DNA from: Parazoarcus communis
GTDB taxonomy: Bacteria; Pseudomonadota; Gammaproteobacteria; Burkholderiales; Rhodocyclaceae
DNA length: 64,000 bases
Assembly: GCF_003111645.1 (NCBI RefSeq)
Contig: NZ_CP022187.1
Span: 744,001 to 808,000 of the forward strand
Reading direction: 5' to 3'
The translations under genes were made by a program, and so were the position numbers. The first letter of the stretch is position 1, and each line of letters starts with the position of its first letter. Under the pieces are notes generated by a model. That model saw only the letters and a list, made by a program, of their open reading frames with translations, was not told where the DNA came from and did no database searches. Shown piece after piece: positions 51,672 through 60,895 of this stretch.

Positions 51672-52097
51672 TCACTTCGCAAACAGTTGGCCCATATCCT
51701 TGAAAGCCTTGAACTCCAGGGCGTTGCCGCAGGGGTCAAGCAAGAACATGGTGGCCTGTTCGCCGACCTGCCCCTTGAAGCGGATATAGGGTTCGATCAC
51801 GAACGCGGTGCCGAAGGACTTCAGGCGCTCGGAAAGTGCTTCCCATTGGCCCCACTCGAGTACGACGCCGAAATGCGGAACGGGTACGTCGTGGCCGTCC
51901 ACCGGGTTGGTATGGGCGTGTTCCTGCGCGGCTGTAATGGGGTGCTCGTGGATGACCAACTGATGGCCAAAGAAATTAAAATCCACCCATTGCGCGCTTG
52001 AGCGCCCTTCTTCAAGGCCGAAGACTTCGCCATAAAAACGACGTGCAGCGGGGAGGTCGTGGACGGGGATGGCGAGGTGAAAGGGGGACAGACTCAT
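51672..52097 (-). CDS. VOC-family (glyoxalase/extradiol dioxygenase superfamily) protein
   Basis: 141 residues with one VOC module: [26 protein letters not shown] at the N-terminus and [20 protein letters not shown] at the C-terminus. The His in FHLAIP, a His in [10 protein letters not shown] and the Glu in NALEFK could form a metal site. Too short for a two-module extradiol dioxygenase. It may be a glyoxalase-like lyase, isomerase or resistance protein. It pairs with the SDR at 52172 (75 bp between) in a unit divergent from the LysR gene. Confidence 0.85.
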   Translation of the reverse strand: MSLSPFHLAIPVHDLPAARRFYGEVFGLEEGRSSAQWVDFNFFGHQLVIHEHPITAAQEHAHTNPVDGHDVPVPHFGVVLEWGQWEALSERLKSFGTAFVIEPYIRFKGQVGEQATMFLLDPCGNALEFKAFKDMGQLFAK

Positions 52098-52171
52098 TGG
52101 ATGACTCCTGAAAAATGGTGTGTGTTTCTGTGGGGGGCAGCAATGCGGGTTGCCGCCCGACCGGGACGCAA

Positions 52172-52957
52172 TCAGATTGAGGGAATCAGCCCGCCATCAA
52201 TGCGGACGGTTGAGCCCGTCATGTATGAAGCGCGCTCGCTGGCCAGAAAGGCGACGACGTCTGCGTACTCTTCGGGCCTGCCGTAGCGCCCGAGCGGAAT
52301 GGTCGCGGCGCTTTCGGATTCGACAGCAGCGAGGCCGCGTCCTTCACGCTGGGCGCGGGCACTGTCGAGGAACTGGGTGCGAGCTGTGGCAATGCGCCCG
52401 GGCACCACGACATTCACCGTGACCCCGTCCCGTGCGACATCCCGTGCGAGGGTCTTGGACCAGCCGACCAGCGACATGCGCGCCGCGTTGGACAGGCCAA
52501 GATTGGGGATGGGGGCGATGACGCCGGACGAGGTGCTGGTGATGACCCGGCCCCATCCGCGCGCGCGCATGCCCGGCAGAATCAGATCGGTGATGCCGAT
52601 GACCGACAGCACCATGGACTCGAACGCGTTGCGCCAGACATCGGTCGAGTGACCATGAGCTGGCCCCGGCGGCGGACCGCCCGTGTTATTGACAAGGATG
52701 TCGATACCGCCGAGTTCCGCGAGTACGCGCTGAACCCCGGCTGTCCATTCTTCGGGTTTGCCCAGGTCCCAGACAAACGTGTGGGCAACGCCGCCTGCCT
52801 CACGCACTCTGGTTGCTGCTGCGGAAAGTGATTCCGCGCTTCTGCCGGCCAGACATACCACTGCGCCTTCGCGCGCCAGCGCCACGGCAATGGCGCTGCC
52901 CAAGCCGCCACCTGCACTCATGACGAGGGCGCGCTTACCCGTGATGCCCAGATCCAT
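52172..52957 (-). CDS. SDR-family protein with atypical motifs (BKR-like)
   Basis: 261 residues. The cofactor loop reads [12 protein letters not shown] rather than TGxxxGxG, and after the conserved TSTSSG the YxxxK position is SNAARM, so the catalytic Tyr and Lys are not evident. The rest ([35 protein letters not shown]) matches a known subgroup of ketoacyl-reductase-like SDRs that lack the full tetrad. It may be a lyase, isomerase or partner subunit. It is transcribed with the VOC protein and divergently from LysR at 53075. Confidence 0.82.
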   Translation of the reverse strand: MDLGITGKRALVMSAGGGLGSAIAVALAREGAVVCLAGRSAESLSAAATRVREAGGVAHTFVWDLGKPEEWTAGVQRVLAELGGIDILVNNTGGPPPGPAHGHSTDVWRNAFESMVLSVIGITDLILPGMRARGWGRVITSTSSGVIAPIPNLGLSNAARMSLVGWSKTLARDVARDGVTVNVVVPGRIATARTQFLDSARAQREGRGLAAVESESAATIPLGRYGRPEEYADVVAFLASERASYMTGSTVRIDGGLIPSI

Positions 52958-53024
52958 GCTTCCTCCGTATTGGTTGACCTGCAGTGCCGTCGGTCGATGC
53001 GGTAGGATCCTAAAGGGACGTACG

Positions 53025-53048
53025 AAAAAATAATATCAATATATTTTT
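53025..53048. promoter_or_regulatory. AT-rich dyad in the SDR/LysR divergent promoter
   Basis: AAAAATA (53026-53032) inverted as TATTTTT (53042-53048) about a 9-base centre, 27 bp before the LysR start. It is a plausible LysR-type binding site controlling both directions. Confidence 0.5.
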
Positions 53049-53074
53049 GAGTAAAGCACAAAGGAAATTTGTGA

Positions 53075-53971
53075 ATGATTCGCGAACTGAAGACCCTCGT
53101 CGTCGTCGCCCGGGAAGCCAGCTTCGCTGCAGCGGGTGACCGGATCGGCCTTACGCAGGCGGCCGTCAGCGCACAGATGCAACGTCTTGAGAGGGAACTC
53201 GGATTCACGCTCTTCGAACGCGTCGGACGCTCGGCACGGCTCAACAAGATGGGGCACCAGCTTCTGGTCCAGGCACAGGAACTGATCGCGCTCTACGACA
53301 ACCTCGGAACCACGCCGCCGGGCGTTTCCGCTTCCGTGCTGGTCAGTGTCGGTGCCATCGCCTCTGTGCAGCGGACCCTGCTGCCGGATGCGCTGGCAGG
53401 ATTTCACCGGCAGCACCCGGGATGCCGCACACGGGTTATTCCCGGTCTGTCAATGGAACTGGTGAACCGGGTGGATGCGGGCGAGATTGACATGGCGGCA
53501 GTCATCCGGCCTCCGTTTTCGATGCAAAGTGACCTGTGCTGGACGGCACTGGCACGCGAGCCTTTTCGGCTGGTTGTCCCGCGCGATGTGGCGGGGGATG
53601 ACTGGGCCGCGCTGCTGTCCCGGCACCCGTTCGTCCGCTACGATCGTGCGTCCTTCGGCGGGCGGCAGGTGGACCGGTTTCTGCGGGAGCGGCAGTTTGT
53701 TTTGCGTGAGGTTTGCGAGGTCGATGAGCTTGAAGCCATCGTCAAGCTCGTGGCCAATGGCGTCGGCGTCGCGCTGGTGCCCGAAACGTCGATCTTCAGG
53801 CGCTGGCCGGCAGCAGTGCGTGCCATCGACCTTGGACCGCACACCTTCCATCGCGATGTCGGCCTCGTGCACCGTGCGGTCGAGACACTCAGCGAGCCGG
53901 TGAGGGGGCTGGCCGCCTTGATCAGCACTTTGGCCCAAGGCACGCTGACAAGACCGCTCAAGCAGCACTGA
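53075..53971 (+). CDS. LysR-family transcriptional regulator
   Basis: 298 residues. N-terminal winged helix-turn-helix: VAREASFAAAGDRIGLTQAAVSAQMQRLERELGFTLFERVGRSARL; the rest is a periplasmic-binding-like effector domain with SVGAIASVQRTLLPDALAGF and LVANGVGVALVPET. Divergent from the SDR/VOC pair, it most likely regulates them in response to a pathway intermediate. Ends 10 bp before a very strong hairpin. Confidence 0.92.
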   Translation: MIRELKTLVVVAREASFAAAGDRIGLTQAAVSAQMQRLERELGFTLFERVGRSARLNKMGHQLLVQAQELIALYDNLGTTPPGVSASVLVSVGAIASVQRTLLPDALAGFHRQHPGCRTRVIPGLSMELVNRVDAGEIDMAAVIRPPFSMQSDLCWTALAREPFRLVVPRDVAGDDWAALLSRHPFVRYDRASFGGRQVDRFLRERQFVLREVCEVDELEAIVKLVANGVGVALVPETSIFRRWPAAVRAIDLGPHTFHRDVGLVHRAVETLSEPVRGLAALISTLAQGTLTRPLKQH

Positions 53972-53980
53972 TCTTGTGCG

Positions 53981-54057
53981 ACCGTTGCCGCTGCACCAGC
54001 GTGCAGCGGCAACGGTCCTGGGCGGTAACCATGGGGGACGCCGCAGCCCAGGACCGT
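53981..54057. terminator. Overlapping strong hairpins between convergent LysR and DUF1329 genes
   Basis: Hairpin 1 (53981-54016) has a perfect 16-bp stem beginning ACCGTTGCCG with loop CAGC. Hairpin 2 (54012-54057) pairs ACGGTCCTGGGC with GCCCAGGACCGT. They share 54012-54016, so only one can form fully at a time. Probably a bidirectional terminator. Confidence 0.7.
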
Positions 54058-54078
54058 GGGCTTGCCCCCTGCTGCGGA

Positions 54079-55344
54079 TCAGCGTCCGGCGGCCTGCAGG
54101 GTCTGCAGGGTGAAGTCCTTCGAGCTCATGCCAGGCACGTTGGTTTTCCAGGTAGGCGAATCGACCAGGAACACGGTGGCATGGTTGCGCTGGAAGTCGA
54201 TGATGGCGCCGCCGGCTGTGCGGATGTCGGTGAAGCCATCTTCGGCCTTGGCCGGGTGGGAGTGGAATTCCATGAACTTCCAGAACTCACCCTTGCGGTT
54301 GTAAGCCTCGCCGTAATAGATGCGCGGATACTTGGTGTCCACATACAGCACTTTCTTGCTGTAAGGATGCTCGGACGGCGTCGTGGCTTCGATGACGTAG
54401 ACTTCACGCGGCTCGAACTGGTTGTTGTTCATGTTCCAGAACGGGGCCTTGTCCTCCAGGACCGGATACTTGTCGGCGAAGTTCTTGCCGTTCTTGTTCC
54501 ACAGCGGTGTCTTGCTGTTGGCCACTGCGAGCACCCAGCGCTTGCCGAGCATCTTGTAGCCCGGATACCAGCACGGACGAGCGTTGAAGATCTCGAGGTC
54601 GTCCTGCAACTGGTCGGAAGAGCCGATCGGGTCCATCCAGGCGCCACCGGAGAGACGACGGACGCGTCGAACGGCGGGGATATAGGCCCACACGTCGTTG
54701 ACCTTGACCGAGTCGTACATGACGGTGAAGGTGCCGAGGCCCTTCATGTCCGATGGGGACTTGAAGTACAGCAGTTGGCGGCCGCGTTCGCTGCCGTCAC
54801 CTTCGACGGCGTCGCCGGTGAGGCGACCCTTCATGGCATAACGGGTGAACTCGGCAACGGGTTCGGCATGGACGCCCTTTTCACCATCGATCAGCACCTG
54901 AGTGAAGTTCGGGACGTAGGCTACATCGCCGGTCAGCTGACCGAGATGCCAGTTCCAGATCACTTTTTCTGCGGCCTGGGGATCCTTCTCGTCGATGTTG
55001 GGGAAGGGCTGACCTGCACCCCAGCCGTCAACCTGACAGGTTTCCGAGTTGATCTTGGTCTTGCCTGCGTTGGCCTGCGAGGCCTTGACCCAGGTGGGGT
55101 CGAGCGGAATGGCCTTTGACTTGGCCAGCGGCAGCTTCCAGCCATTGTTGCGGATCCGCCATTCCATGCGCTCGCTGAGCATGCTGGCAATGGTGTGGCC
55201 TTCAAACGTGTCGTTCTTGATCTTGTCGAGGTTCTCGGCCGAGATGATCGTACCTGCCGGCAGTTCAGCCGCATGGGCGGGAAGGGCTGCCAGCATCATT
55301 GCGGTGACCAATGAAGCAAGAAGGGGCTTGTGCAGTTTATTCAT
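54079..55344 (-). CDS. DUF1329-family outer-membrane lipoprotein-like protein
   Basis: 421 residues from the ATG at 55344 (MNKLHKPLLASLVTAMMLAALPAHA, signal peptidase I-like site before AEL; no lipobox Cys seen). DUF1329 signs are a LolB-like beta-rich body, VPAV-type IPAVRRVRRLSGGAW, DQLQDDLEIFNARPCWYPGYKMLG and a C-terminal VDSPTWKTNVPGMSSKDFTL. The family is nearly always encoded with DUF1302, RND and YCF48 proteins, as here, and is tied to handling of hydrophobic compounds at the envelope. Precise function is not established. Confidence 0.9.
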   Translation of the reverse strand: MNKLHKPLLASLVTAMMLAALPAHAAELPAGTIISAENLDKIKNDTFEGHTIASMLSERMEWRIRNNGWKLPLAKSKAIPLDPTWVKASQANAGKTKINSETCQVDGWGAGQPFPNIDEKDPQAAEKVIWNWHLGQLTGDVAYVPNFTQVLIDGEKGVHAEPVAEFTRYAMKGRLTGDAVEGDGSERGRQLLYFKSPSDMKGLGTFTVMYDSVKVNDVWAYIPAVRRVRRLSGGAWMDPIGSSDQLQDDLEIFNARPCWYPGYKMLGKRWVLAVANSKTPLWNKNGKNFADKYPVLEDKAPFWNMNNNQFEPREVYVIEATTPSEHPYSKKVLYVDTKYPRIYYGEAYNRKGEFWKFMEFHSHPAKAEDGFTDIRTAGGAIIDFQRNHATVFLVDSPTWKTNVPGMSSKDFTLQTLQAAGR

Positions 55345-55364
55345 GTGGAGTTCTCCGTCTGGGT

Positions 55365-56963
55365 TCAGAACAGGTAGGTCAGGCTGGTGTAGAGCTGGTC
55401 GCGCTTGTGGAAGTAACCGAACAGGCTGGCGTTGTCGCAGGTGTTCGCGCCGGATTGGCACTTGTTGCTGTCTCTCCAACTGTCGTTCCAGAACTTGTCG
55501 TACTCGACTTTCCAGCGCCAGTTCTTGGCCACTTCCATCGTGACCGAAGGCACGGCGAATCCGCCGCCGTAGGTCAGGTCGCTGCCAACCACCAACTCCG
55601 GTTTGATCCGTCCATTGTCATAGCTCAGGCTGAAAATGCCGGTGAGCAGGAAGGAGTGCTCCTTGGTCTTTGCACCCCAGCCAACGGAGTTGAGTAGCCT
55701 GTCGTCGCTGTCGTAGTTCTGAATCCACTTGTCGAACAGCTGGACTGAGAAGAACATCGGCTTCTCGCTACCGAGCAGGCTCTGGGTGAAGGACAGGTTC
55801 TTGTCCATGCGCAGCATCCACGTCAGAACGTCCTTGCGCGTGAAGCCGTCAAAGCCAGGTGCGACGAGTTGCGAGGCGAGGGAGCCGGGAACCGCTGAAA
55901 AGTTGTAGGGCGCATCCTTCACGTACGCGACTTCGGTGCTGAATACGGCATCCGCCCATTCCGCATAGCCACTGGCAGTCATGCCGAATACGTCAACCAC
56001 GGGGTAGATGATGTTTCCGAACAAGCCGGTGGTATCGGAACGTCCCTGGGTGTTGACGCTGCTGGTGCCGGGCACGCCGTTGAACTTGCTGGTGCCGTTC
56101 ATGATGGGGCTGGGCCAGAAGGTCTTCAGGTAGGACAGCGAATAATTGATGTCGCCTGCCATTCCGCTCCAGCGAATGCCACCCGTCGGCTTGCGTTGAT
56201 CGCCCTTTTTGTTCTCGAAGTCGTAGGGGTCGATATTGCGGAAATCGACGCCGGCATAGGGCTGGCTCGACCAGCGCCCGCCGTAGACTTCGAGCTCGGT
56301 ACCGATGTCTTTCTTGCGGTCCCAGCCGGGCCGAATGAACATCTCGATGGCGCCGTCCAGTTCGGGCACGTCGATGTTGAACTTGGCCATGATATTGGTC
56401 TTGCGCAGTTCCTCGTTTGCGGGCTCGAGGAAGGAACGCCAGGTGTAGTCGAAGCCATGCACAAGATCATTGGCTGCGAAGAAGTCGGTTTCACCCCAGG
56501 CGATCTGCTGCTTTCCCAGACGGACGCGTGTGCGCTCGCCAAGTGGAAAATCCACATACAGTTCGCGAACCACATCGCTGATGTGGTTGCGGTTGTAGAG
56601 GTCCATGATGTCGCCATCACGGTAGTTGTTCGCGCCCATCGTCTCCAGGTGACGGAGGAACGGAGTCTGAATCTCACCGACGCCACGAAGCTTGGCGACG
56701 ACGGACACATCCGGCGTTGCGCGCCAGTCGATGTTGAGGCGGGCTGTGGTGCGTGCCATGGAGAGCTTGCCGCGGTCGTCGTAACCCGGCGTGTCCTTCC
56801 AGTCCATGGTGTTCCACGACAGTTCCTGCCGGAGATAGCCATCGATCTTCAGGTTGTCGTCGGCTGCGTACAGCGGCAAGGCACAGCCTGCTGTGACCAG
56901 CGCGAGGGTCAGGCGCTTCAGCAGGTGAGGCGCGCCTGCCCGGGGTTCTCTCTTGTTGTCCAT
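55365..56963 (-). CDS. DUF1302-family outer-membrane protein
   Basis: 532 residues with a signal peptide (LLKRLTLALVTAGCALPLYA, then ADDNLKIDGYLRQELSWN). It has many alternating beta strands, GKQQIAWGETDFFAANDLVHGFDYT, and ends LYTSLTYLF with the terminal Phe of outer-membrane beta barrels. DUF1302 proteins are predicted porin-like barrels partnering DUF1329. The gene starts the block toward DUF1329, 20 bp apart. Likely forms an outer-membrane route for a hydrophobic substrate or product (inference). Confidence 0.9.
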   Translation of the reverse strand: MDNKREPRAGAPHLLKRLTLALVTAGCALPLYAADDNLKIDGYLRQELSWNTMDWKDTPGYDDRGKLSMARTTARLNIDWRATPDVSVVAKLRGVGEIQTPFLRHLETMGANNYRDGDIMDLYNRNHISDVVRELYVDFPLGERTRVRLGKQQIAWGETDFFAANDLVHGFDYTWRSFLEPANEELRKTNIMAKFNIDVPELDGAIEMFIRPGWDRKKDIGTELEVYGGRWSSQPYAGVDFRNIDPYDFENKKGDQRKPTGGIRWSGMAGDINYSLSYLKTFWPSPIMNGTSKFNGVPGTSSVNTQGRSDTTGLFGNIIYPVVDVFGMTASGYAEWADAVFSTEVAYVKDAPYNFSAVPGSLASQLVAPGFDGFTRKDVLTWMLRMDKNLSFTQSLLGSEKPMFFSVQLFDKWIQNYDSDDRLLNSVGWGAKTKEHSFLLTGIFSLSYDNGRIKPELVVGSDLTYGGGFAVPSVTMEVAKNWRWKVEYDKFWNDSWRDSNKCQSGANTCDNASLFGYFHKRDQLYTSLTYLF

Positions 56964-57012
56964 GCTAACTCCCTTGAGTTGGGTGGAAAGGTGCTGCGCG
57001 GTGAAAAAACTG

Positions 57013-59379
57013 TCAGGCCAGGGCCGTGCGGACGCTCGTCAGGGGCGCCGCCTGTGCCTTGCCGAAGATGAATGCGGGACGGAAAACCTTGATCACGGCA
57101 GGCATCACGAACAATGCCGACATTGCCGAGATGCAGAGCCAGATCGCCATCAGCAGGCCCATTTCGGCCTGGAAGCGCAGCGACGACAGCCACCAGATCA
57201 GGGTGCTGATGATGAGCACGCCGGCGGTGACGGCCACGCCCATGCCGGACGTGTGCAGTGCGTTGCGGATCGCCTCGTCCACGGTGCAGCCGCGGGCGTA
57301 TTCGCCCTTGATGCGGTCGGCGATATACACCGCGTAATCGACGCCGAGCCCGATGCCCAGTGCTGCGACCGGCACGGTATTGATGTTCATGCCGATGCCC
57401 TTCCACGCCATGAAGCTGAAGGTCAGGGTGTTGGAGATGATCACCGGCAACATGAACAGCATGCCGGCCACCGACGAGCGGTAGGTGACCATGCACACCA
57501 CGACCAGCACCACGAGGGCGAGCGCGATCGACTCGATCTGGCTCGACAGGATGATTTCATTGACTGCGGCGATCACGCCGATGGAACCGCCCGCCAACTG
57601 CCACTCTCCATTGGCGAGCGGGTTGTCGGCGATGAACTCCTTGATCCGTGCGACTGCGGTGCGGATGGTCTCGCCCTGGCGGTCGCGGAACATCAGGGTC
57701 ACCGCACCGTTGGACGCATCGCCATCGATGAAGCGGTCCATGTCGCCCGGTTCGGAGACCGACTCCAGGATCGCCATCAGACTGCCGTTGATCGCCTCCT
57801 CGTCGCTCAACTCGAGATAGCGCGGATTGCCCTCGCGCAGCGTACGGTTCATCACTGGCAGGACGTCGGCGATGGACACTGACGCGCCCACCTCCGGCTG
57901 TACCTCGATGAAACGCTGCAGCGCGTTCATTGCCAGCAAGGCCTCGCTGGTCTTCACATAACCTTCGTGCCCGTCCTTGCCCAGCACGATGAACATCCGG
58001 TCAACACCCTGGAAACGCTGGTTGATCGCTGCTGCATCCAGGTTGTAGCGTGATTCTGGCCACAGGATCGGCGAGCCCGGTTGCGGATCGCCGATCTTCA
58101 GGTTCAGTGCGTACAGGCCGGAGCCGAGGATCACCAGCGTGCTGCAGCCGACCACGACGTAACGGAAGCTCGAGGTGCCCATCCATACGCCGAAGTCGAG
58201 CACGCGGCGCAGTAGCGGTGTGACGTCCAGCCCGTGCACATGACCGTGCGGGTGACGGATGAAGGACAGCAGGATGGGCGTCAGCAGGAGCGCACTGACC
58301 ACCAGCGTGGATACCCACACCACCGCCAGCAGCGCGAGCTTCTGCAGCATCGGGATCGGGCTCATGATCACCACTGCGATGCAGGCGGCATCCGACACCA
58401 CGCCCAGCATGCCCGGGCGCAGCAGGTCGCGGATCGAAGCCAGTGCCGCATCTCGCGATGTCTCGCGACCGCTTTCGATGCTGACGATCTCGTCGTTGAA
58501 ACGGTTGATGATCTGCACCGCATGCGACACCGCACGCGAGGTAATCAGCATGGCGACCACGATCACCAGTGGCTCAAAGGTGATGCCCAGCAGCGCGCAC
58601 ATGCCCAGCGCCCAGGTGGCACTGACCGCACCCGCCACCAGCGGCAGCAGCACGCTGCGCCAGGTACGGAGGATGATGAACAGCATCGCCAGGGTTGCAA
58701 CCACGGCCAGTGCGATGATCTTCATGGTCTCTGGCAGGTAGTGGTTCACCCAACCGAACAGGATGGGATCGCCCACCATGCTGACCTGCACCTTGTCGTT
58801 CTCGAAGCCCTCGGCGAGGGCCGAAACTTCCTTGAACACCTTGCTGTAATCCACCTCGCGGTCGATGAAGTCCACCGTGATCAGTGCCGCTTTCAGGTCC
58901 TGAGACACATAGGCGCCATACACCAGCGGATTACGCAGCACGGCTGCGCGCAATTCGGCGATCTCGTCCGCGCTGCGGGGGGCATCCGGCCACATCAGCG
59001 GCCGTGTTTCGATACCTTCTGTCGAGGCGCGGACCTCCTTCAGCTTCTTGCTCGCGAGCGAGATGATCTGGAAGGGATTGACCGCCGACACTTCGCGCAA
59101 GCCAAGGGTGATGCCGCGCACCGTTTCCAGCACTTCGGGCTGAAAGATTTCGCCTTCGCGTGCCTCGACCATGATCGTGACCATGTTCGAGCCGCCGAAA
59201 GTGTCCTTGAAGCGCTCGTGGGTTTGGATGTAGGGGTGGTTCGAGGGCAGCATGTCCTCGAACACCGTGCGTACGTCTACCTTCAGTGCAAAGATGCCTA
59301 GCACGATGGTGATCAGGGAAATCAGCGCCAATACCCAGGCGCGATGTCGAATACATAGCTGTCCGAACTGATTGATCAT
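57013..59379 (-). CDS. RND-superfamily (MMPL-type) transporter
   Basis: 788 residues from the ATG at 59379. Two similar halves each start with a membrane helix (HRAWVLALISLITIVLGIFAL; FRYVVVGCSTLVILGSGLYAL), a periplasmic loop and a bundle of five helices with the RND motif (GITFEPLVIVVAMLITSRAVSHAVQIINRF; GLGVDYAVYIADRIKGEYA). Shorter than AcrB and of the MmpL/HpnN kind, without a membrane-fusion partner. In the DUF1329/DUF1302/YCF48 block it is the proton-driven inner-membrane transporter, perhaps exporting or moving lipophilic compounds to the outer membrane. Confidence 0.92.
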   Translation of the reverse strand: MINQFGQLCIRHRAWVLALISLITIVLGIFALKVDVRTVFEDMLPSNHPYIQTHERFKDTFGGSNMVTIMVEAREGEIFQPEVLETVRGITLGLREVSAVNPFQIISLASKKLKEVRASTEGIETRPLMWPDAPRSADEIAELRAAVLRNPLVYGAYVSQDLKAALITVDFIDREVDYSKVFKEVSALAEGFENDKVQVSMVGDPILFGWVNHYLPETMKIIALAVVATLAMLFIILRTWRSVLLPLVAGAVSATWALGMCALLGITFEPLVIVVAMLITSRAVSHAVQIINRFNDEIVSIESGRETSRDAALASIRDLLRPGMLGVVSDAACIAVVIMSPIPMLQKLALLAVVWVSTLVVSALLLTPILLSFIRHPHGHVHGLDVTPLLRRVLDFGVWMGTSSFRYVVVGCSTLVILGSGLYALNLKIGDPQPGSPILWPESRYNLDAAAINQRFQGVDRMFIVLGKDGHEGYVKTSEALLAMNALQRFIEVQPEVGASVSIADVLPVMNRTLREGNPRYLELSDEEAINGSLMAILESVSEPGDMDRFIDGDASNGAVTLMFRDRQGETIRTAVARIKEFIADNPLANGEWQLAGGSIGVIAAVNEIILSSQIESIALALVVLVVVCMVTYRSSVAGMLFMLPVIISNTLTFSFMAWKGIGMNINTVPVAALGIGLGVDYAVYIADRIKGEYARGCTVDEAIRNALHTSGMGVAVTAGVLIISTLIWWLSSLRFQAEMGLLMAIWLCISAMSALFVMPAVIKVFRPAFIFGKAQAAPLTSVRTALA

Positions 59380-59435
59380 AGGGGCGCGTCCACCAGGGAT
59401 GAAATGCAAGGGGAAAAGGGCTGCGTCAGGGCGCT

Positions 59436-60524
59436 CTATTCGGTCGGCTGCGAGGCGTGGTTGCCGACAGGGCTCCATCGCCCGTTGGCCCAAAGACCGA
59501 CGTTGGCGCCGGCGAACCAGGTACCTTCAGGCGTTGGAAGCGCGCGCGTGTGCCAACTCATGTCGTGGCTGTCGAACCGCCCGTGACGAATATCGCTGAC
59601 GGCAGCATCCGCGCGCAGCCAGATGCCCTGATCTCCGGCCACCATCCAGCTCGCATGCGCTGCATCCCAGACCACGTCAAAAAGGTGAACGGCGACGCCG
59701 CTGTCTGCGCTCTGCCAGCTCTGTCCGCCGTCCCGGGTGACCAACACCACGCCTTCCAGGCCAACCGCCATTCCGTTCAGCGGGTCACGAAAGGCAACCG
59801 CCATCAGCGAGCTTTCCACCTCGGACTTGTGCTCGGTCCAGGTCTGGCCGTTGTCAGACGAGTACAACATCTGGCCGAATTCGCCGACCACCCAGATCTG
59901 TCCGTCGCCTAACAGGGCAAGGTCGTTCCAGGCGTTGTCTTCTTCGGGGCGGCGGCGCTCCCACTGCTTGCCGTAATCCGTCGAGTGCAGCAAGGCGCCC
60001 ATCTCGCCCACGGTCCACGCCACGCCGTCGGCCGCCACGCGCACCCGCACCAGCTTGTTGGCGACCTCAGAGCGCGGTGCGTTGGTGGTGGGCACCCAGC
60101 TTTGTCCACCGTCCCCGGTGGTGATGATCACGCCGTCGTTACCGACGGCGATGCCGCGGGTGGTGTCCCAGGTTGCGATGTCCTGAAGCGACTTGCTCGT
60201 GCCGCTGGCGAGCAGGCGGGTATCGCCATTGGGACTCAGGGCGACAATCTTGCCGCCGCTCCCTGCCAGCCACAGACCTTTGTCGCCATTGCTGGCGAGG
60301 CCGTAATACTGATCGCGACGCTCCAGTACGGGAGGCTGCACGGTCTCGCCGACCGGTTGCGGCTTGATGAAGAAGGCTGCCCACAGCAGGGCTGCGATGA
60401 TTGACCACGGCAACAGCATGATCACCGTGTCAGCAAGCAACTTCGCGGGGCCGCGTTTCGAGTGCGTCTTCGACGACATCGACATCGCGGAAGGCGGGGT
60501 TACGTTTTCGGGGATTCTGTCCAT
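59436..60524 (-). CDS. YCF48/BNR-repeat beta-propeller protein, membrane-anchored
   Basis: 362 residues from the ATG at 60524; the ribosome site is poor and starts at 60578 or 60485 are possible. One membrane helix (LLADTVIMLLPWSIIAALLWAAFFI) is followed by a periplasmic propeller with repeated units: VIITTGDGGQSWVPT, LLHSTDYGKQWERR, MLYSSDNGQTWTEH, VLVTRDGGQSWQSA. Such photosystem II stability factor-like proteins serve as assembly scaffolds. It always accompanies the DUF1302/DUF1329/RND set and is the first gene of that unit here. Confidence 0.88.
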   Translation of the reverse strand: MDRIPENVTPPSAMSMSSKTHSKRGPAKLLADTVIMLLPWSIIAALLWAAFFIKPQPVGETVQPPVLERRDQYYGLASNGDKGLWLAGSGGKIVALSPNGDTRLLASGTSKSLQDIATWDTTRGIAVGNDGVIITTGDGGQSWVPTTNAPRSEVANKLVRVRVAADGVAWTVGEMGALLHSTDYGKQWERRRPEEDNAWNDLALLGDGQIWVVGEFGQMLYSSDNGQTWTEHKSEVESSLMAVAFRDPLNGMAVGLEGVVLVTRDGGQSWQSADSGVAVHLFDVVWDAAHASWMVAGDQGIWLRADAAVSDIRHGRFDSHDMSWHTRALPTPEGTWFAGANVGLWANGRWSPVGNHASQPTE

Positions 60525-60895
60525 TGGGAGGGGCTCGTTTGGCTCGTCGTTCCGCCGCCGTTGGGTACGACGGGTCATGGCCGCAAAACTAGGCTTTAGC
60601 TCCGGACAGGGCTATCCATTCAACGCATGCCTTATCCAATTTGTGCAAGTGATGTCCGTGGCCTGCATTCAGGTCTGTAAGTTCACGTGAACTATTGAGT
60701 CAGGAATAGTTGTTGCTTAAACGAAAACGTAGTGCCTATTTCGTCCACCTGCGCACTACGTGCGCCCAAGTTGATGATCGGAAAGTGTTTTTCTGCACCG
60801 TATGGGTGCGATGACGCACGTTTGGAGTGCATGAGTGTTTGGTTAAGCACCAACTGGCGATGGGAATTCCCTGCATAAAACGGAGAGAAGCAGAC
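60525..60895. promoter_or_regulatory. Divergent promoter region with a cluster of palindromes
   Basis: No gene in 371 bp. It holds GTTCACGTGAAC (60681-60692, perfect 12 bp), AACTATT inverted as AATAGTT (60690-60711) overlapping it, and GCGCAC-TAC-GTGCGC (60751-60765). It drives the envelope module leftward and the AraC gene rightward, so these are operator candidates for that AraC protein or another regulator. Confidence 0.5.
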
